Assembly (NCBI RefSeq): GCF_001312865.1 | Contig: NZ_BBER01000005.1 | Coordinates: 1 to 64,000, forward strand | Length of the DNA stretch: 64,000 nucleotides | Source: Lacticaseibacillus thailandensis DSM 22698 = JCM 13996 | GTDB lineage: Bacteria > Bacillota > Bacilli > Lactobacillales > Lactobacillaceae | Direction of reading: 5' to 3' | Part shown: positions 48,843 to 57,994 of the stretch, piece by piece | Layout of the letters: every line of letters begins with the position of its first letter | Position numbering within the stretch: position 1 is the first letter of the stretch | Position numbers and translations under genes: made by a program | The notes under the pieces: model-generated | Database searches by the model: none | What the model was told of the DNA's origin: nothing | What the model saw: only the letters and a program-made list of their open reading frames with translations

Positions 48843-48863
48843 TAGATGCTGGGAGGCGATGGT

Positions 48864-49550
48864 GTGCGGTGGTTACGAACGGATTGGTCAAGCCGGCGTG
48901 GGCGTGTCGTCACCATCATCGTCGCACTCGTGCTAGTGGCCATTCTTGGTTACCGTTACTGGGACCAGTTGAATGCCCTCTGGCGGTCGGCGCGCCACTA
49001 CAAAGCCTGGTTGCTGGCCATGCGGACGTTAGGTCCCGTTGACCTCCTGATTTTTACCGCCTTATTGGTCATTATGGCGAACATCCCGGGAGTACCCATT
49101 TCGGTGCTGGCATTCTTTGGTGGTGTTTGTTTTGGCCATTGGCGGGGGTTCATGGTGGACGCCGTGGGGATGACCTGTGGCAACATGCTACAGACCTACT
49201 TGTTTGGTCAGGTCGGTCGGAAGCGGCAACCGCCGGATACGTGGCTGTACCGCTTACTCGTCAATGCTCGACGGCCCGAAATTGTGCTGGCGATCGGCTA
49301 TGCGGTGCCCATGATTCCCACGATGTTTGTTAACGTGGCGGCTAACCGGGTGACCATTACCCGGCGACGTTACGTTGCGGCGTGCGTCCTGGGCACCAGC
49401 ACCGTGGCCTTTGTGTACGCGTTTGGTGGTGACCTGGTTACAAGTGGGCAGTGGCCGGACGTTTTGGTGGTCGTGATCGTGGCGTGCGTGGCGGCGGCGA
49501 TTGCGTGGGCTTTCACCCGTGTACGGCGGCATGTGCATAATACTAAATAA
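48864..49550 (+). CDS. TVP38/TMEM64 (VTT-domain) membrane protein
   Basis: Start chosen at GTG 48864, seven bases after GGGAGG; ATG 48846 lies before that site. About 228 residues with five or six membrane helices. The VTT/SNARE-associated core is visible as IPGVPISVLAFFGGVCFGHW, GMTCGNMLQTYLFGQVG and GYAVPMIPTMFVNVAA. Such proteins are relatives of DedA and probably lipid scramblases or flippases in the cytoplasmic membrane. Frame intact, with a terminator after it. Confidence 0.8.
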   Translation: MRWLRTDWSSRRGRVVTIIVALVLVAILGYRYWDQLNALWRSARHYKAWLLAMRTLGPVDLLIFTALLVIMANIPGVPISVLAFFGGVCFGHWRGFMVDAVGMTCGNMLQTYLFGQVGRKRQPPDTWLYRLLVNARRPEIVLAIGYAVPMIPTMFVNVAANRVTITRRRYVAACVLGTSTVAFVYAFGGDLVTSGQWPDVLVVVIVACVAAAIAWAFTRVRRHVHNTK

Positions 49551-49559
49551 ATGATTTGC

Positions 49560-49596
49560 GGGCGTTGTCTGGTTGCAGACAGCGCCTTTTTTTTGT
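49560..49596 (+). terminator. Terminator
   Basis: GGGCGTTGTCTG with CAGACAGCGCC, 4-nt loop, then eight Ts. Confidence 0.9.
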
Positions 49597-49604
49597 GATT
49601 TTCC

Positions 49605-49662
49605 TTGACCCTCACCATGGTTGGGTGTAGTCTTTGCACCGATAGGTTAGTGAGCACTCACT
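49605..49662 (+). promoter_or_regulatory. Promoter and TetR-type operator of the ABC-2 operon
   Basis: TTGACC (49605-49610), 17 nt, TAGTCT (49628-49633). Just downstream, AGTGAG-CA-CTCACT (49649-49662) is an inverted repeat at the transcription start, a typical TetR-family operator. The TetR gene closing this locus is the obvious candidate repressor. Confidence 0.65.
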
Positions 49663-49689
49663 CACCGACAAGACGAGGAGGATACACGT

Positions 49690-50409
49690 ATGGTAGGCGT
49701 CATTAAATTGTCAGGACTGACCAAGAAGTTTGGCCAACAAACGGTGCTCAACGGCGTGAACCTGGACTTACAACCTGGGGAGATTTTGGGCCTCATTGGT
49801 CCCTCAGGTGCGGGCAAGTCCACGGTCATCAAAACGACACTGGGGATGGAAATCGCTGATAGCGGGAGTGCGCAGGTTTACGGCGCAACCATGCCTAACC
49901 GCGCGCTACTGGGGCAAATTGGCTATATGGCGCAATCCGATGCGTTATACACCACACTTACGGGCCGTGAAAACCTCCAGTTTTTTGCGGTGATGAAGAG
50001 TCTACCCCAGGATACGCTGACTGCCGAGATCGACCGGGTGGCCCAGGTAGTTGACCTCACTGGTGATCTGGACAAACGGGTATCTGGTTACTCTGGTGGG
50101 ATGATGCGGCGGTTGTCATTGGCGATTGCCTTACTCCATTCACCACGGTTATTGGTGCTTGATGAGCCGACTGTCGGCATTGACCCCGCCTTGCGGTTAC
50201 GCATCTGGGACGAATTGCGGCGCGCCGTGGCGGCTGGTAGCAGCGTGCTCATCACGACCCACGTTATGGACGAGGCGGAGAAGTGTGACCGGGTGGCGCT
50301 ATTGCTAGGCGGCAAAGTTATGGCGTTTGACGCCCCGAATAAATTGGAAGCTGATTATCAAGTGGACACGGTTGAAGAGGTATTTTTGAAGGCGGAGGGC
50401 GAACTATAA
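49690..50409 (+). CDS. ABC-2 type exporter ATPase
   Basis: A 239-residue ATPase: Walker A GPSGAGKST, Q-loop QIGYMAQSDALYTTLTGREN, signature SGYSGGMMRRLS, Walker B LLVLDEPTVGIDP, H-loop TTHVMDEAEKCDR. It powers the permease encoded next; its stop overlaps the following ATG (TAATG). Drug or lipid export is usual for this group. Frame intact. Confidence 0.93.
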   Translation: MVGVIKLSGLTKKFGQQTVLNGVNLDLQPGEILGLIGPSGAGKSTVIKTTLGMEIADSGSAQVYGATMPNRALLGQIGYMAQSDALYTTLTGRENLQFFAVMKSLPQDTLTAEIDRVAQVVDLTGDLDKRVSGYSGGMMRRLSLAIALLHSPRLLVLDEPTVGIDPALRLRIWDELRRAVAAGSSVLITTHVMDEAEKCDRVALLLGGKVMAFDAPNKLEADYQVDTVEEVFLKAEGEL

Positions 50410-51577
50410 TGCGACGAGTAATTAAATTAATGCGGCGAATTGCCAAGGAATTGCTGCGGGATCCGCGGACCCTCGCGTTAGTCTTTGTTGCCCCGGTCCT
50501 GGTAATGTGGTTGATGAGCGTGGTTTTCTCAGTGAACTCCACGACGCACGTGGATGTGGCTACGGTGGGCGTGCAAAGCAGCCTGCGGACCCAACTGAAT
50601 GACGTAAAACACGTTAGTGCCCACAAGTACACGACGAACCGGTCCGCAAAGGCTGCCTTGAAGTCGGGTAAAGTGGATGCCATCGTCAAGGAGCACGACA
50701 GTCGGTTTGACGTCACATACGCCAACACTGATTCGACCAAGACCAGCATGACCAAGCTGGCCTTCCAAAGTAGCATGACGTCTACTACGCTGAAGGAGTT
50801 AAGCGCCAAAGTGACTAAGTTGGCTATGGCGAATGCCACGTTGCAGGCGAAGATGCAAGCACAGGTGGCTGCTCAGGGTGCCACTAGTACCACGCCAACC
50901 ACAACTGCTGGTAAGACTAAACAGACGACCAAGGCCGTTAAGGTACACAACCACTATGTGTACGGGGATAGTAATACCAGTTACTTTGACAAGATCATGC
51001 CAATCATGATGGCGTTCTTCGTGTTCCTGTTTGTCTTCTTGGTTTCAGGTATGGCGTTGCTTAAGGAACGGTCAACGGGGACACTGGATCGTGTGTTGGC
51101 CACCCCGGTGCGGCGTAGCGAAATTGTCCTGGGCTATTTGGGCACCTACGGGATTCTGGCCTTATTACAGACAGTTGTCATCGTCATTTCGACGGTGTGG
51201 TTGCTCAACGTTGAGGTTGTCGGCAACCTAGCCAATGTGATACTCGTCAACGTGCTGGTTGCGTTTGTGGCGGTGACAGCTGGCATTTTCCTGTCCACTT
51301 TGGCGGCATCCGAATTCCAAATGATGCAATTTCTGCCCATCGTGCTGGTGCCGCAGATCTTCCTGTCGGGGTTGATTCCGTTGGACGCGCTACCCAAGTG
51401 GTTGGACTACTTCAGCTACATTTTTCCGATACGCTACGCGGCCGACGCACAAAATGCCATTATTTTTAATGGTGACGGTTTGAGCAAGATCTGGGTCGAC
51501 CTAGTGGTATTACTGGCCTTTGCGTCGTACTCGCCGCGTTAAACGTGGTCGGTTTGAAACGCTACCGCAAAGTTTAA
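50409..51577 (+). pseudogene. ABC-2 type exporter permease, late frameshift
   Basis: About 389 residues. One N-terminal helix (TLALVFVAPVLVMWLMSVVF), a large external loop of about 160 residues rich in Lys, Ser and Thr (including GATSTTPTTTAGKTKQTTK), then five C-terminal helices (MPIMMAFFVFLFVFLVSGMA onward) with ERSTGTLDRVLATPVRRSEI. The frame slips near 51525; the alternative frame gives VVLAALNVVGLKRYRKV, a normal ABC-2 permease end at 51577. Translationally coupled to the ATPase. Confidence 0.85.
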
Positions 51578-51678
51578 AGACGACAAAACTGGAATTGGCC
51601 GCCCGGTGGTAAACTGACTAGAGGGTGATGTGCACATCCAGTTAATACGAATTGATCAACCAATTTGGGGGTACAAAC

Positions 51679-52372
51679 ATGACGGAGTCAACGAATAATG
51701 TGTTTATGGACTACCGTGAGTGGGTGGCAGCGCAACCCATGCCGCCGGGGAAGCGCAAGGCGCTCCTAGCGGGATTGGCGGTATTCGCGGCTAACGGTTA
51801 CGATGGCGCCAGCACGCAGCAAATTGCGGATGCGGCAGGCATTAGTCAGGCCACGATTTTCAAGTATTTCAAAACCAAACGTGACCTATTGACGGCCATC
51901 GTTACCCCAATTATTACGAATATGTTTGGGGCGTACCAAAGCAGCTTTGTGGACCATTTACCAACAACGGATGATTTACAGACGTTGCTGGATTATGTGG
52001 TCACGGATCGGTTGCATTTTTTTGCAGGTCAACGCCGACGCTTTCGTGATTCTTTTCTCACAACTACTAACGAACCGGCACTTGCGTGAAGAAGGTTTCA
52101 CCAAGTGGTTACAGCCAGATAATGGCAATGCCGCCGTGAACAAGGCGGTGGGCACGTTCAAGCATTTGCAGCAGGTGGGCCAAATTCGCCCAGAAATGAC
52201 GGTTGGCGATGTCATCCGGGCCATCGCGGGACCATTGTTCATTTACTTCTTGCAAGGACACCTGCTCGGTCAGCTTGGTCCTACCGACACGGCCCGCGAC
52301 TTAGCAGTGCTCAAGCGTACCATTTACAACAGTATGGCCACGCACCCCATTACGGGTGGACCAGCCAAGTAG
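51679..52372 (+). pseudogene. TetR-family regulator, one frameshift
   Basis: ATG 51679 behind GGGGGT. The HTH is STQQIADAAGISQATIFKYFKTKRDLLTAIV. The frame slips in the T-run at about 52017-52023 (TTTTTTTGCAGG), after which homology-like sequence continues: LFSQLLTNRHLREEGFTKWL through FIYFLQGHLLGQL. One extra T explains it; about 230 residues. Position at the end of the ABC-2 operon suggests control of the operator at 49649. Confidence 0.8.
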
Positions 52373-52458
52373 TTGCTCTCCAGTGACTTTCTGTGCCGAT
52401 ATTGTGCGCACGGACTGGTGATGGTGTTAAAATTACTTTACGTGACCAAAAGGGAATG

Positions 52459-52596
52459 CCAGCGGTGGGACAATATCACACCGCTGGTTGCAGTTTATGG
52501 TCATGTTGTGTTATACCGCTGTATGGTCCAACCTAGCGGCAAATGAACCGCTTTACTTGGCTCTGGCCAAGAATTTGTGTTGTGGCAACGCAACAC
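52459..52596 (+). promoter_or_regulatory. Folded leader with alternative pairings upstream of the P-ATPase
   Basis: A perfect 9-bp hairpin, CCAGCGGTG/CACCGCTGG (52459-52487), is followed by ACCGCT (52515-52520), AGCGG (52535-52539) and CCGCT (52548-52552), which offer mutually exclusive stems. Then come CTTGG/CCAAG (52556-52571) and GTGTTG/CAACAC (52577-52596). The element fills most of the 250-nt gap before the ATPase gene. No known riboswitch class is recognised, and the yybP-ykoY (Mn) core is not evident. Confidence 0.4.
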
Positions 52597-52621
52597 CACT
52601 TTTAGATGAGGTGACAAGCAG

Positions 52622-55428
52622 ATGAGTGAACAAGTTCAGCGTGACGCCAAGAAGACGCCGCAGGACTACGCCAAGGAACCAGTGGCGACGGTCTATCACG
52701 ACTTTGGTACCAGCGCTGCAGGTCTCGCCAGTGATGAAGCTGCTAAGCGACTCCGTCAGTACGGGCCAAACGAAATTCAGAAGAGCAAAAAGCAATCTCA
52801 GCTAAAAGCCTTCTTGAAGAACTTTACGAGCCTGATGGCCTGGCTACTCTGGGTCGGCGGTATTATCGCCGTAGTAGCCGGAATGTTGGAACTGGGGATT
52901 GCCATTTGGGCAGTCAATATCATTAACGGGGTGTTCAGCTTCTGGCAGGAACACGCCGCCCAAAAGGCGACCGATTCGTTGATGAAGATGTTACCCACCT
53001 ATGTAAATGTGCATCGGGATGGGCAACTCAAACAGATCGAAACTACTGAGTTGGTACCCGGCGATGTCTTTGACCTGCAGGCTGGTGACGCCGTGCCGGC
53101 GGACGCCATGCTGATTCAGGCTAGTTCGATGCAGGTCGACCAGTCCGCGCTCACGGGGGAATCTGTTCCCGAAAGCAAGAGCGTGGATTACGATCCGGGT
53201 GAAGGTCAGTTTGCCGAAGCCAACCTGATCTATGAAGGTACCAATGTTGGTGCCGGGACCGGGACGGCTGTGGCGCTGGCAACGGGGATGACGACCGAAT
53301 TTGGGAAGATTGCCCAGCTGACGCAGCAACAGTCCCACCAGGACAGCCCGCTGACGCTGGAACTCAACCGGCTGACCCGGCAGTTGTCGATGATCGCCAT
53401 TGGTATTGGGATCCTCTTTTTCATCCTGGCTATCTTTGTGGTTAAATACCCAGTGGCCAAATCCTTTATCTTTGCCTTGGGGATGATCGTGGCGTTCATT
53501 CCTGAAGGGTTATTGCCAACCGTGACGTTGTCCCTGGCCCAAGGGGTGCAGCGCATGGCCAAGAAGCACGCCCTGGTCAAGGACCTGAACTCCGTAGAAA
53601 CTCTGGGTGAGACGACGGTCATTTGTTCCGATAAGACCGGGACCTTAACTCAGAACCAAATGACGGTCAACCACATCTGGCTACCGTTCCGTGAATACGG
53701 CGTGAAGGGGACTGGCTACGTCGCCAACGGGAAGATCCTGCGGCGGGGACACCACGTCCACCTCAAGGACGAACCAGAACTGAAAACATTACTTGAAATT
53801 TCCGCCATTGATAACGATACCCGCGTCCAGCCGGGGGATGATCCCCAGGGTGCCCCGAAACTATTAGGGACGCCAACCGAAGCTGCCATGATCATCATGG
53901 CCGAAAAGGGCGGCATAGACGCAGATGATCTCAACAAGCAGATGCCGCGCGTGAAGGAACTGACCTTTGATTCCGTCCGTAAGCGGATGTCAACGATCAA
54001 CAAACTTCCTGATGGCAGTTTGCGGATCAACGTCAAGGGATCACTGGGCGACATGTTGACCCAGTGTGCTACCGTCTTGGACAAAGGCGAGACCATCCGG
54101 CCCATCACGGATGCTGATAAAAAGGCAGCCATGAAGGCGGAACAGGAATATGCCGAATCTGGGTTGCGGACACTGGCTGTAGCCTACCGGGATATTCCGG
54201 CGGACCAGGTGCCGGCCAACCTGGACGACCTGACGATCGACAACTGTGAAACAAACCTCACGCTCGTGGGGCAGGCAGCCATGGCCGACCCAGCCCGTCC
54301 GGAGATTTTCCAGGCGGTCAAGGAATGCCACGACGCGTCGATTCGGATCATCATGGTTACTGGTGACAGTCCGGTGGTGGCACGCAACGTGGCGGCGCAA
54401 ATTGGCATTGTCTCTAGCAACCAGGCCCGGGTCATTACTGGTAGCGAGCTGGCTGCGATGAGCAAAGACGATTTGAAGGCGGCCTTCAAGGACGAACTCA
54501 TCTTTGCCCGCGTTGCACCAGAACAGAAGTACAAGATCGTTTCCACCCTGCAAGAAATGGGTGAAATCGTTGCGTCTACTGGTGACGGGGTCAACGACGC
54601 CCCAGCCCTCAAGAAGGCTAACATTGGTGTGGCCATGGGGGTTACCGGGACCGACGTGGCTAAAGATGCCGCTGACATGGTGCTGACGGACGATAACTTT
54701 GCGTCCATCGTCGCTGCCATTGAGGAAGGCCGGACCGTCTACAGCAACATCCAGAAGTTCTTGACCTACATCCTGAACTCAAATGTGGGTGAAGCCATTC
54801 CGTCCGTGCTGTTCCTGCTCAGCCGTGGGTTGATTCCATTACCATTAACCGTTATGCAGATTCTGACCATCGACCTGGGGACCGATATGCTTCCGGCATT
54901 GGGCCTGGGGGCTGAACGGGCTGAACCCGGAGCCATGAAGGAACCGCCACGTTCACAGACGTCACACTTGCTGACGAAGAACGTGTTGTGGCGCGCCTTT
55001 GCCTGGTACGGAATGATTGGGGCCCTGGTTTCCACCTGTGGCTACTTCTTCGTCAACTACCTGGCTGGTTGGCCAAGTGTGGCCCTGGCGGCCGACGGTA
55101 CCCGTGGTTATATCACGGCGACGACGATGACGTTGGCCTGTGTCATCTTTGTACAGATGGCCAACGTAATGAACTGCCGGACGCGCAACGCGTCGGTCTT
55201 CAGTATTGGCATCTGGAAGAACTTCAAGATCAACGTCGGGATCGTGGTCGAATTCCTCATCCTGATTGCTTGATGCACGCACCAATTTTGCAGGACGTGT
55301 TCCAGACCGGGCCGTTGCACTGGCAGGAGTGGGTCTTCCTCGCCTGCATCCCACTACCGGTGTTCTTCATTGAGGAACTCCGTAAAAAGATTGTGCGGGG
55401 GCGGCGTTCGTCAGCACAAGTGGAGTAG
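52622..55428 (+). pseudogene. P2-type cation ATPase (Na/K-type PEGLLP), late frameshift
   Basis: About 935 residues. N-terminal cation-ATPase domain (ASDEAAKRLRQYGPNEIQ), TGES, membrane helix 4 with PEGLLPTVT, phosphorylation motif CSDKTGTLTQNQMTVNHIW, and hinge TGDGVNDAPALKKANIGVAMG. PEGLLP is typical of type IIC (Na+,K+-like) and related bacterial pumps, while Ca2+ pumps have PEGLP; Na+ or other monovalent cation transport is therefore inferred. The frame breaks near 55270 in the last helix region; the other frame gives MHAPILQDVFQTGPLHWQEW and PVFFIEELRKK to 55428. Strong GAGGTG ribosome site. Confidence 0.88.
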
Positions 55429-55462
55429 GTTCAAGTACGACATTTAGGTATCATAAAGAAAT

Positions 55463-55509
55463 AGCGTTTCTGGGCGACGGTGAATCTGTTGCCTAGAAAT
55501 GCTTTTTTT
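55463..55509 (+). terminator. Terminator after the P-ATPase
   Basis: AGCGTTTCTGGGC with GCCTAGAAATGCT (two internal mismatches), then seven Ts. Confidence 0.8.
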
Positions 55510-55664
55510 GGTGGTGGGCATTTTAACAGCCCACTGGTTGATGTTATATTTAAGTTATCGGCGACGTGTCGTTGCTGGGGTGAAGTAGTAAAATTAACGG
55601 TGAGGACGGTACCCAAGAGTGTAGAATTGGGTGGCAATACGTTACACGTGAGGAGGCAGGTGCG

Positions 55665-55896
55665 GTGCAGTTAGGTAAGGTACGTTGGTATGATGCCGGA
55701 GTGGGCCGTGGCATCATTGATGCGGATGATGGCAAAGTTGTTTTTTTTGCCGTACCACGCCATTGAGGGTACCGATATTAGTCGCTTCCAACTGACCGAA
55801 AAACAGCGTGTGGAATTTGACCTGACCAACGAGGCGTTCAGTTTTGACGGCTTAACCGGCCAGTACCGCGCGACCCGGATGCGGCCCGTTAAGTAG
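55665..55896 (+). pseudogene. Divergent cold-shock-domain protein, one frameshift
   Basis: GTG 55665 follows AGGAGG. It reads LGKVRWYDAGVGRGIIDADD and, after a T-run at about 55740-55747 with one T too many, FLPYHAIEGTDISRFQLTEKQ then VEFDLTNEAFSFDGL. The order of strands, the KVRWYD...GRGII start (CspA: KWFN...GFGFI) and the VxFLPYHAI (CspA: VFVHFSAI) match a cold-shock fold, but most aromatic RNA-binding residues are changed. About 76 residues. An RNA or ssDNA binding role is inferred with caution. Confidence 0.55.
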
Positions 55897-55917
55897 GAGT
55901 GTAGTTAGATGCGTAAA

Positions 55918-55955
55918 CAAAGCACAAGCTCGATTGTGGGCTTGTGCTTTTTGCT
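55918..55955 (+). terminator. Terminator after the cold-shock-like gene
   Basis: AAAGCACAAGC with GCTTGTGCTTTTT, 9-nt loop. A reading frame that starts at 55909 runs through this hairpin and is therefore not a gene. Confidence 0.85.
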
Positions 55956-56018
55956 CCTGTTATTCGGGGCTGTAATGGGGAAGCTTGCTCGCTGCGGTGA
56001 GGTACGTCTTGCCAGTCC

Positions 56019-56252
56019 TTATGCTGACTGGTGGTTTCGTGCCATTGCTTTGGTGTTGGTCGCGGTAATGACTTTGCGAATGGCTCGGGCCAACGCGACC
56101 CCGTCGTGTGCCGCGAGGTGTTCTACCCGCATGACGTTATCACCAAAGGTGTGCATGACGTTTTCGGCATTATCGGTATATCGCGCTTCCTCCGAAAAGT
56201 CCACATAATTGGGTCTGATTTTTTTGTTCGTGGTGCAAGTAATACCGGTCAT
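56019..56252 (-). CDS. Small hypothetical ORF
   Basis: A 77-codon frame on the - strand: MTGITCTTNKKIRPNYVDFS, then NAENVMHTFGDNVMRVEHLA and GVALARAIRKVI. Composition is protein-like, but there is no clear ribosome site and no family match. This is weak evidence and it may be a chance frame. Confidence 0.3.
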   Translation of the reverse strand: MTGITCTTNKKIRPNYVDFSEEARYTDNAENVMHTFGDNVMRVEHLAAHDGVALARAIRKVITATNTKAMARNHQSA

Positions 56253-56360
56253 GGCACCGCTTACCGATAATTTACGTTATAATCGAAGGATAGACTTTTG
56301 ATATGTTACTGGTGGTACCGGCGGCGTTGACCGTGAGGTGCTACCAGGGAGGAGGGTGTC

Positions 56361-57166
56361 ATGACGATAAAAATGGTTGCAGTTGATATCAATGATACGC
56401 TGCTCAATTCACAGGGACAGATGACTGACACCACGGCCGTTGTTTTACAACAGGCTACTAGTCGCGGTGTGAAGGTGGTGCTCACCACTAGTCGCCCATT
56501 GTTTGGCATCCGGTCATATTTGCGTGAACTAAATTTGCATGGTGATACCCAGTATGCCATCACTTATAATGGGGCGTTATTGCAAACGCTGACGGGACGG
56601 GTACTTAAAGGGCACACCATGCGCCGGGATGATATTGCCACGGTGGCGGAGTTTAGCGTCGCCCACCACATGCACTTTCACTTTCTAGATGAGCAAGGGC
56701 ATAACTACGTCACCGATAGTTACATTAACCCGTACACGGTACGGCAGGCAGCGGCGAATCACGCTGGCATTCACCACGTGTCGCTGGCGGATATTAGCCC
56801 TGATTTTCACGCGGCCAAAATTGTGTTGGCGGGTAATCCGGCCGATATCAGCGCGGTCCAAATGCAATGCATCAACCAGCTAGGGGCGCACTACTACATC
56901 GTGCGGACGCGACCGTACTTCATTGAAATTATGAGCCAAACTGCCAACAAGGGCACGGCATTGACCGACCTCGGCGCATACCTCGGAATTGCGGCTGAAG
57001 AAACGATGGCCATTGGGGACGGAATGAACGATTTACCCATGTTGGCCAGCGTGGGCGTCCCGGTGGCGATGGGCAATGCGCGGCGAGCGCTGCCACCTTT
57101 GTGACTAGCGATAACGATCACAACGGGGTGGCACGCGCCATCCGGCGGTACGTTCTGGGTGTATAA
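56361..57166 (+). pseudogene. HAD-family (Cof-type) hydrolase, late frameshift
   Basis: ATG 56361 follows GGAGGAGG. Cof-type sugar-phosphatase: motif I DINDTLLNS, motif II TTSRP, cap domain, motif III Lys in NKGTALTDLG, motif IV GDGMNDLPMLASVGVPVAMGNA. Motif I normally reads DxDGT; here the second Asp is Asn11 and Gly is Asp12. The frame slips at about 57092 (CGCGGCGAGCGC); the next frame ends with ATFVTSDNDHNGVARAIRRY, as expected. About 268 residues. Substrate unknown. Confidence 0.85.
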
Positions 57167-57205
57167 TGCGGGCAACGATATTATGAGCAAAGGTAGGTTG
57201 AATTC

Positions 57206-57697
57206 ATGACAAAGTTTAGTTTGGATAATGACACCACGTTAACGTACGGTGCCGCGACGGCGCCGGAATCCATCATCGCAATTATTAATCTCGGTTGTGG
57301 TGATACGCGTAACTGGTTGGCCCAGGTGCACGAGGACCTGGAAGCGGCCGTGGCCGCGGGTAAGTTGCAGGTACACCTCAAGTTTTGGAATAAGCAGAAG
57401 GAGCCATTGCGCGCGGGGAACATTGCCAACGGCTACATTGATTATGCTGATCCTCAAGCGGCTTTGCGCTTGGTGCGGGCGGTGTTCACGCACCAGGATG
57501 AGTTGAAGGCGGCTCCGTCCGTTGCGGACTACTTGACCAGCACGTACCACGTGCAGCGACAGGCCAATGCGGACCAAGTCGCGGCCACGGTGGCAGCTGA
57601 GGTGGCGGCTAATGGTGTGACCAGTTTGCCCACCGTCGTTTATCACGACCGCCTATATTTCGATGACACGTTAGCGGATCTGCCACACTTTGCTTAA
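57206..57697 (+). CDS. DsbA/thioredoxin-fold protein
   Basis: A 163-residue protein with an AIINLGCGDTRNWLAQVHED N-terminal strand-helix, where only one Cys is present in the position of the CxxC motif, a helical insertion, and the cis-Pro loop SLPTVVYHDRLYFDD near the C terminus. It matches lactobacillal proteins annotated as DsbA-family/thioredoxin-like. Without a second Cys it would act as a monothiol or structural protein. No signal peptide. Frame intact. Confidence 0.75.
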   Translation: MTKFSLDNDTTLTYGAATAPESIIAIINLGCGDTRNWLAQVHEDLEAAVAAGKLQVHLKFWNKQKEPLRAGNIANGYIDYADPQAALRLVRAVFTHQDELKAAPSVADYLTSTYHVQRQANADQVAATVAAEVAANGVTSLPTVVYHDRLYFDDTLADLPHFA

Positions 57698-57717
57698 GGT
57701 GGGGATGGAGGCAGCAC

Positions 57718-57879
57718 ATGACCGACTTGGGTCCCTTACTCATTAAGGGCGGTGTGATTGGTGCTTTGCTGGTTTTGGTCACTTGGTGTCAGTGGGGCCA
57801 GGTGGTCAATGGGCTCCTCATTGCCTTGGCCATTGTGATGGTATGGATCCCAAATGGGTGGCTCCGGTGGCGACGGTAA
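57718..57879 (+). CDS. 53-residue two-helix membrane protein
   Basis: ATG 57718 follows GGAGG at a spacing of six, 20 nt after the DsbA-like gene. The product starts MTDLGPLLIKGGVIGALLVL and has a second helix VNGLLIALAIVMVWIP, ending WLRWRR. Two membrane helices with a basic end inside by the positive-inside rule. Likely in one operon with the preceding gene; function unknown. Confidence 0.6.
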   Translation: MTDLGPLLIKGGVIGALLVLVTWCQWGQVVNGLLIALAIVMVWIPNGWLRWRR

Positions 57880-57942
57880 AAAAATAAACTGCGACCAATA
57901 GCGACTGTGCCCCATAGGTTGTGTCCTTTGCACAATATACAA

Positions 57943-57978
57943 AAAGGCGTCGACGATTTTTCGTCGGCGCCTTGCTTT
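57943..57978. terminator. Bidirectional terminator
   Basis: AAAAAGGCGTCGACGA with TCGTCGGCGCCTT, 4-nt loop, between convergent genes. Confidence 0.8.
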
Positions 57979-57994
57979 TGTTCCGCCTAATCAG

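Noticed and set aside
52459-52596. Considered a yybP-ykoY manganese riboswitch
   Set aside because: The conserved GGGGAGUA and matching loop sequences are not present.
55909-56208. 99-codon frame beginning MRKQSTSSIVGLCFLLLLF
   Set aside because: Its first 50 bases are a terminator hairpin; the hydrophobic look comes from the T-run.
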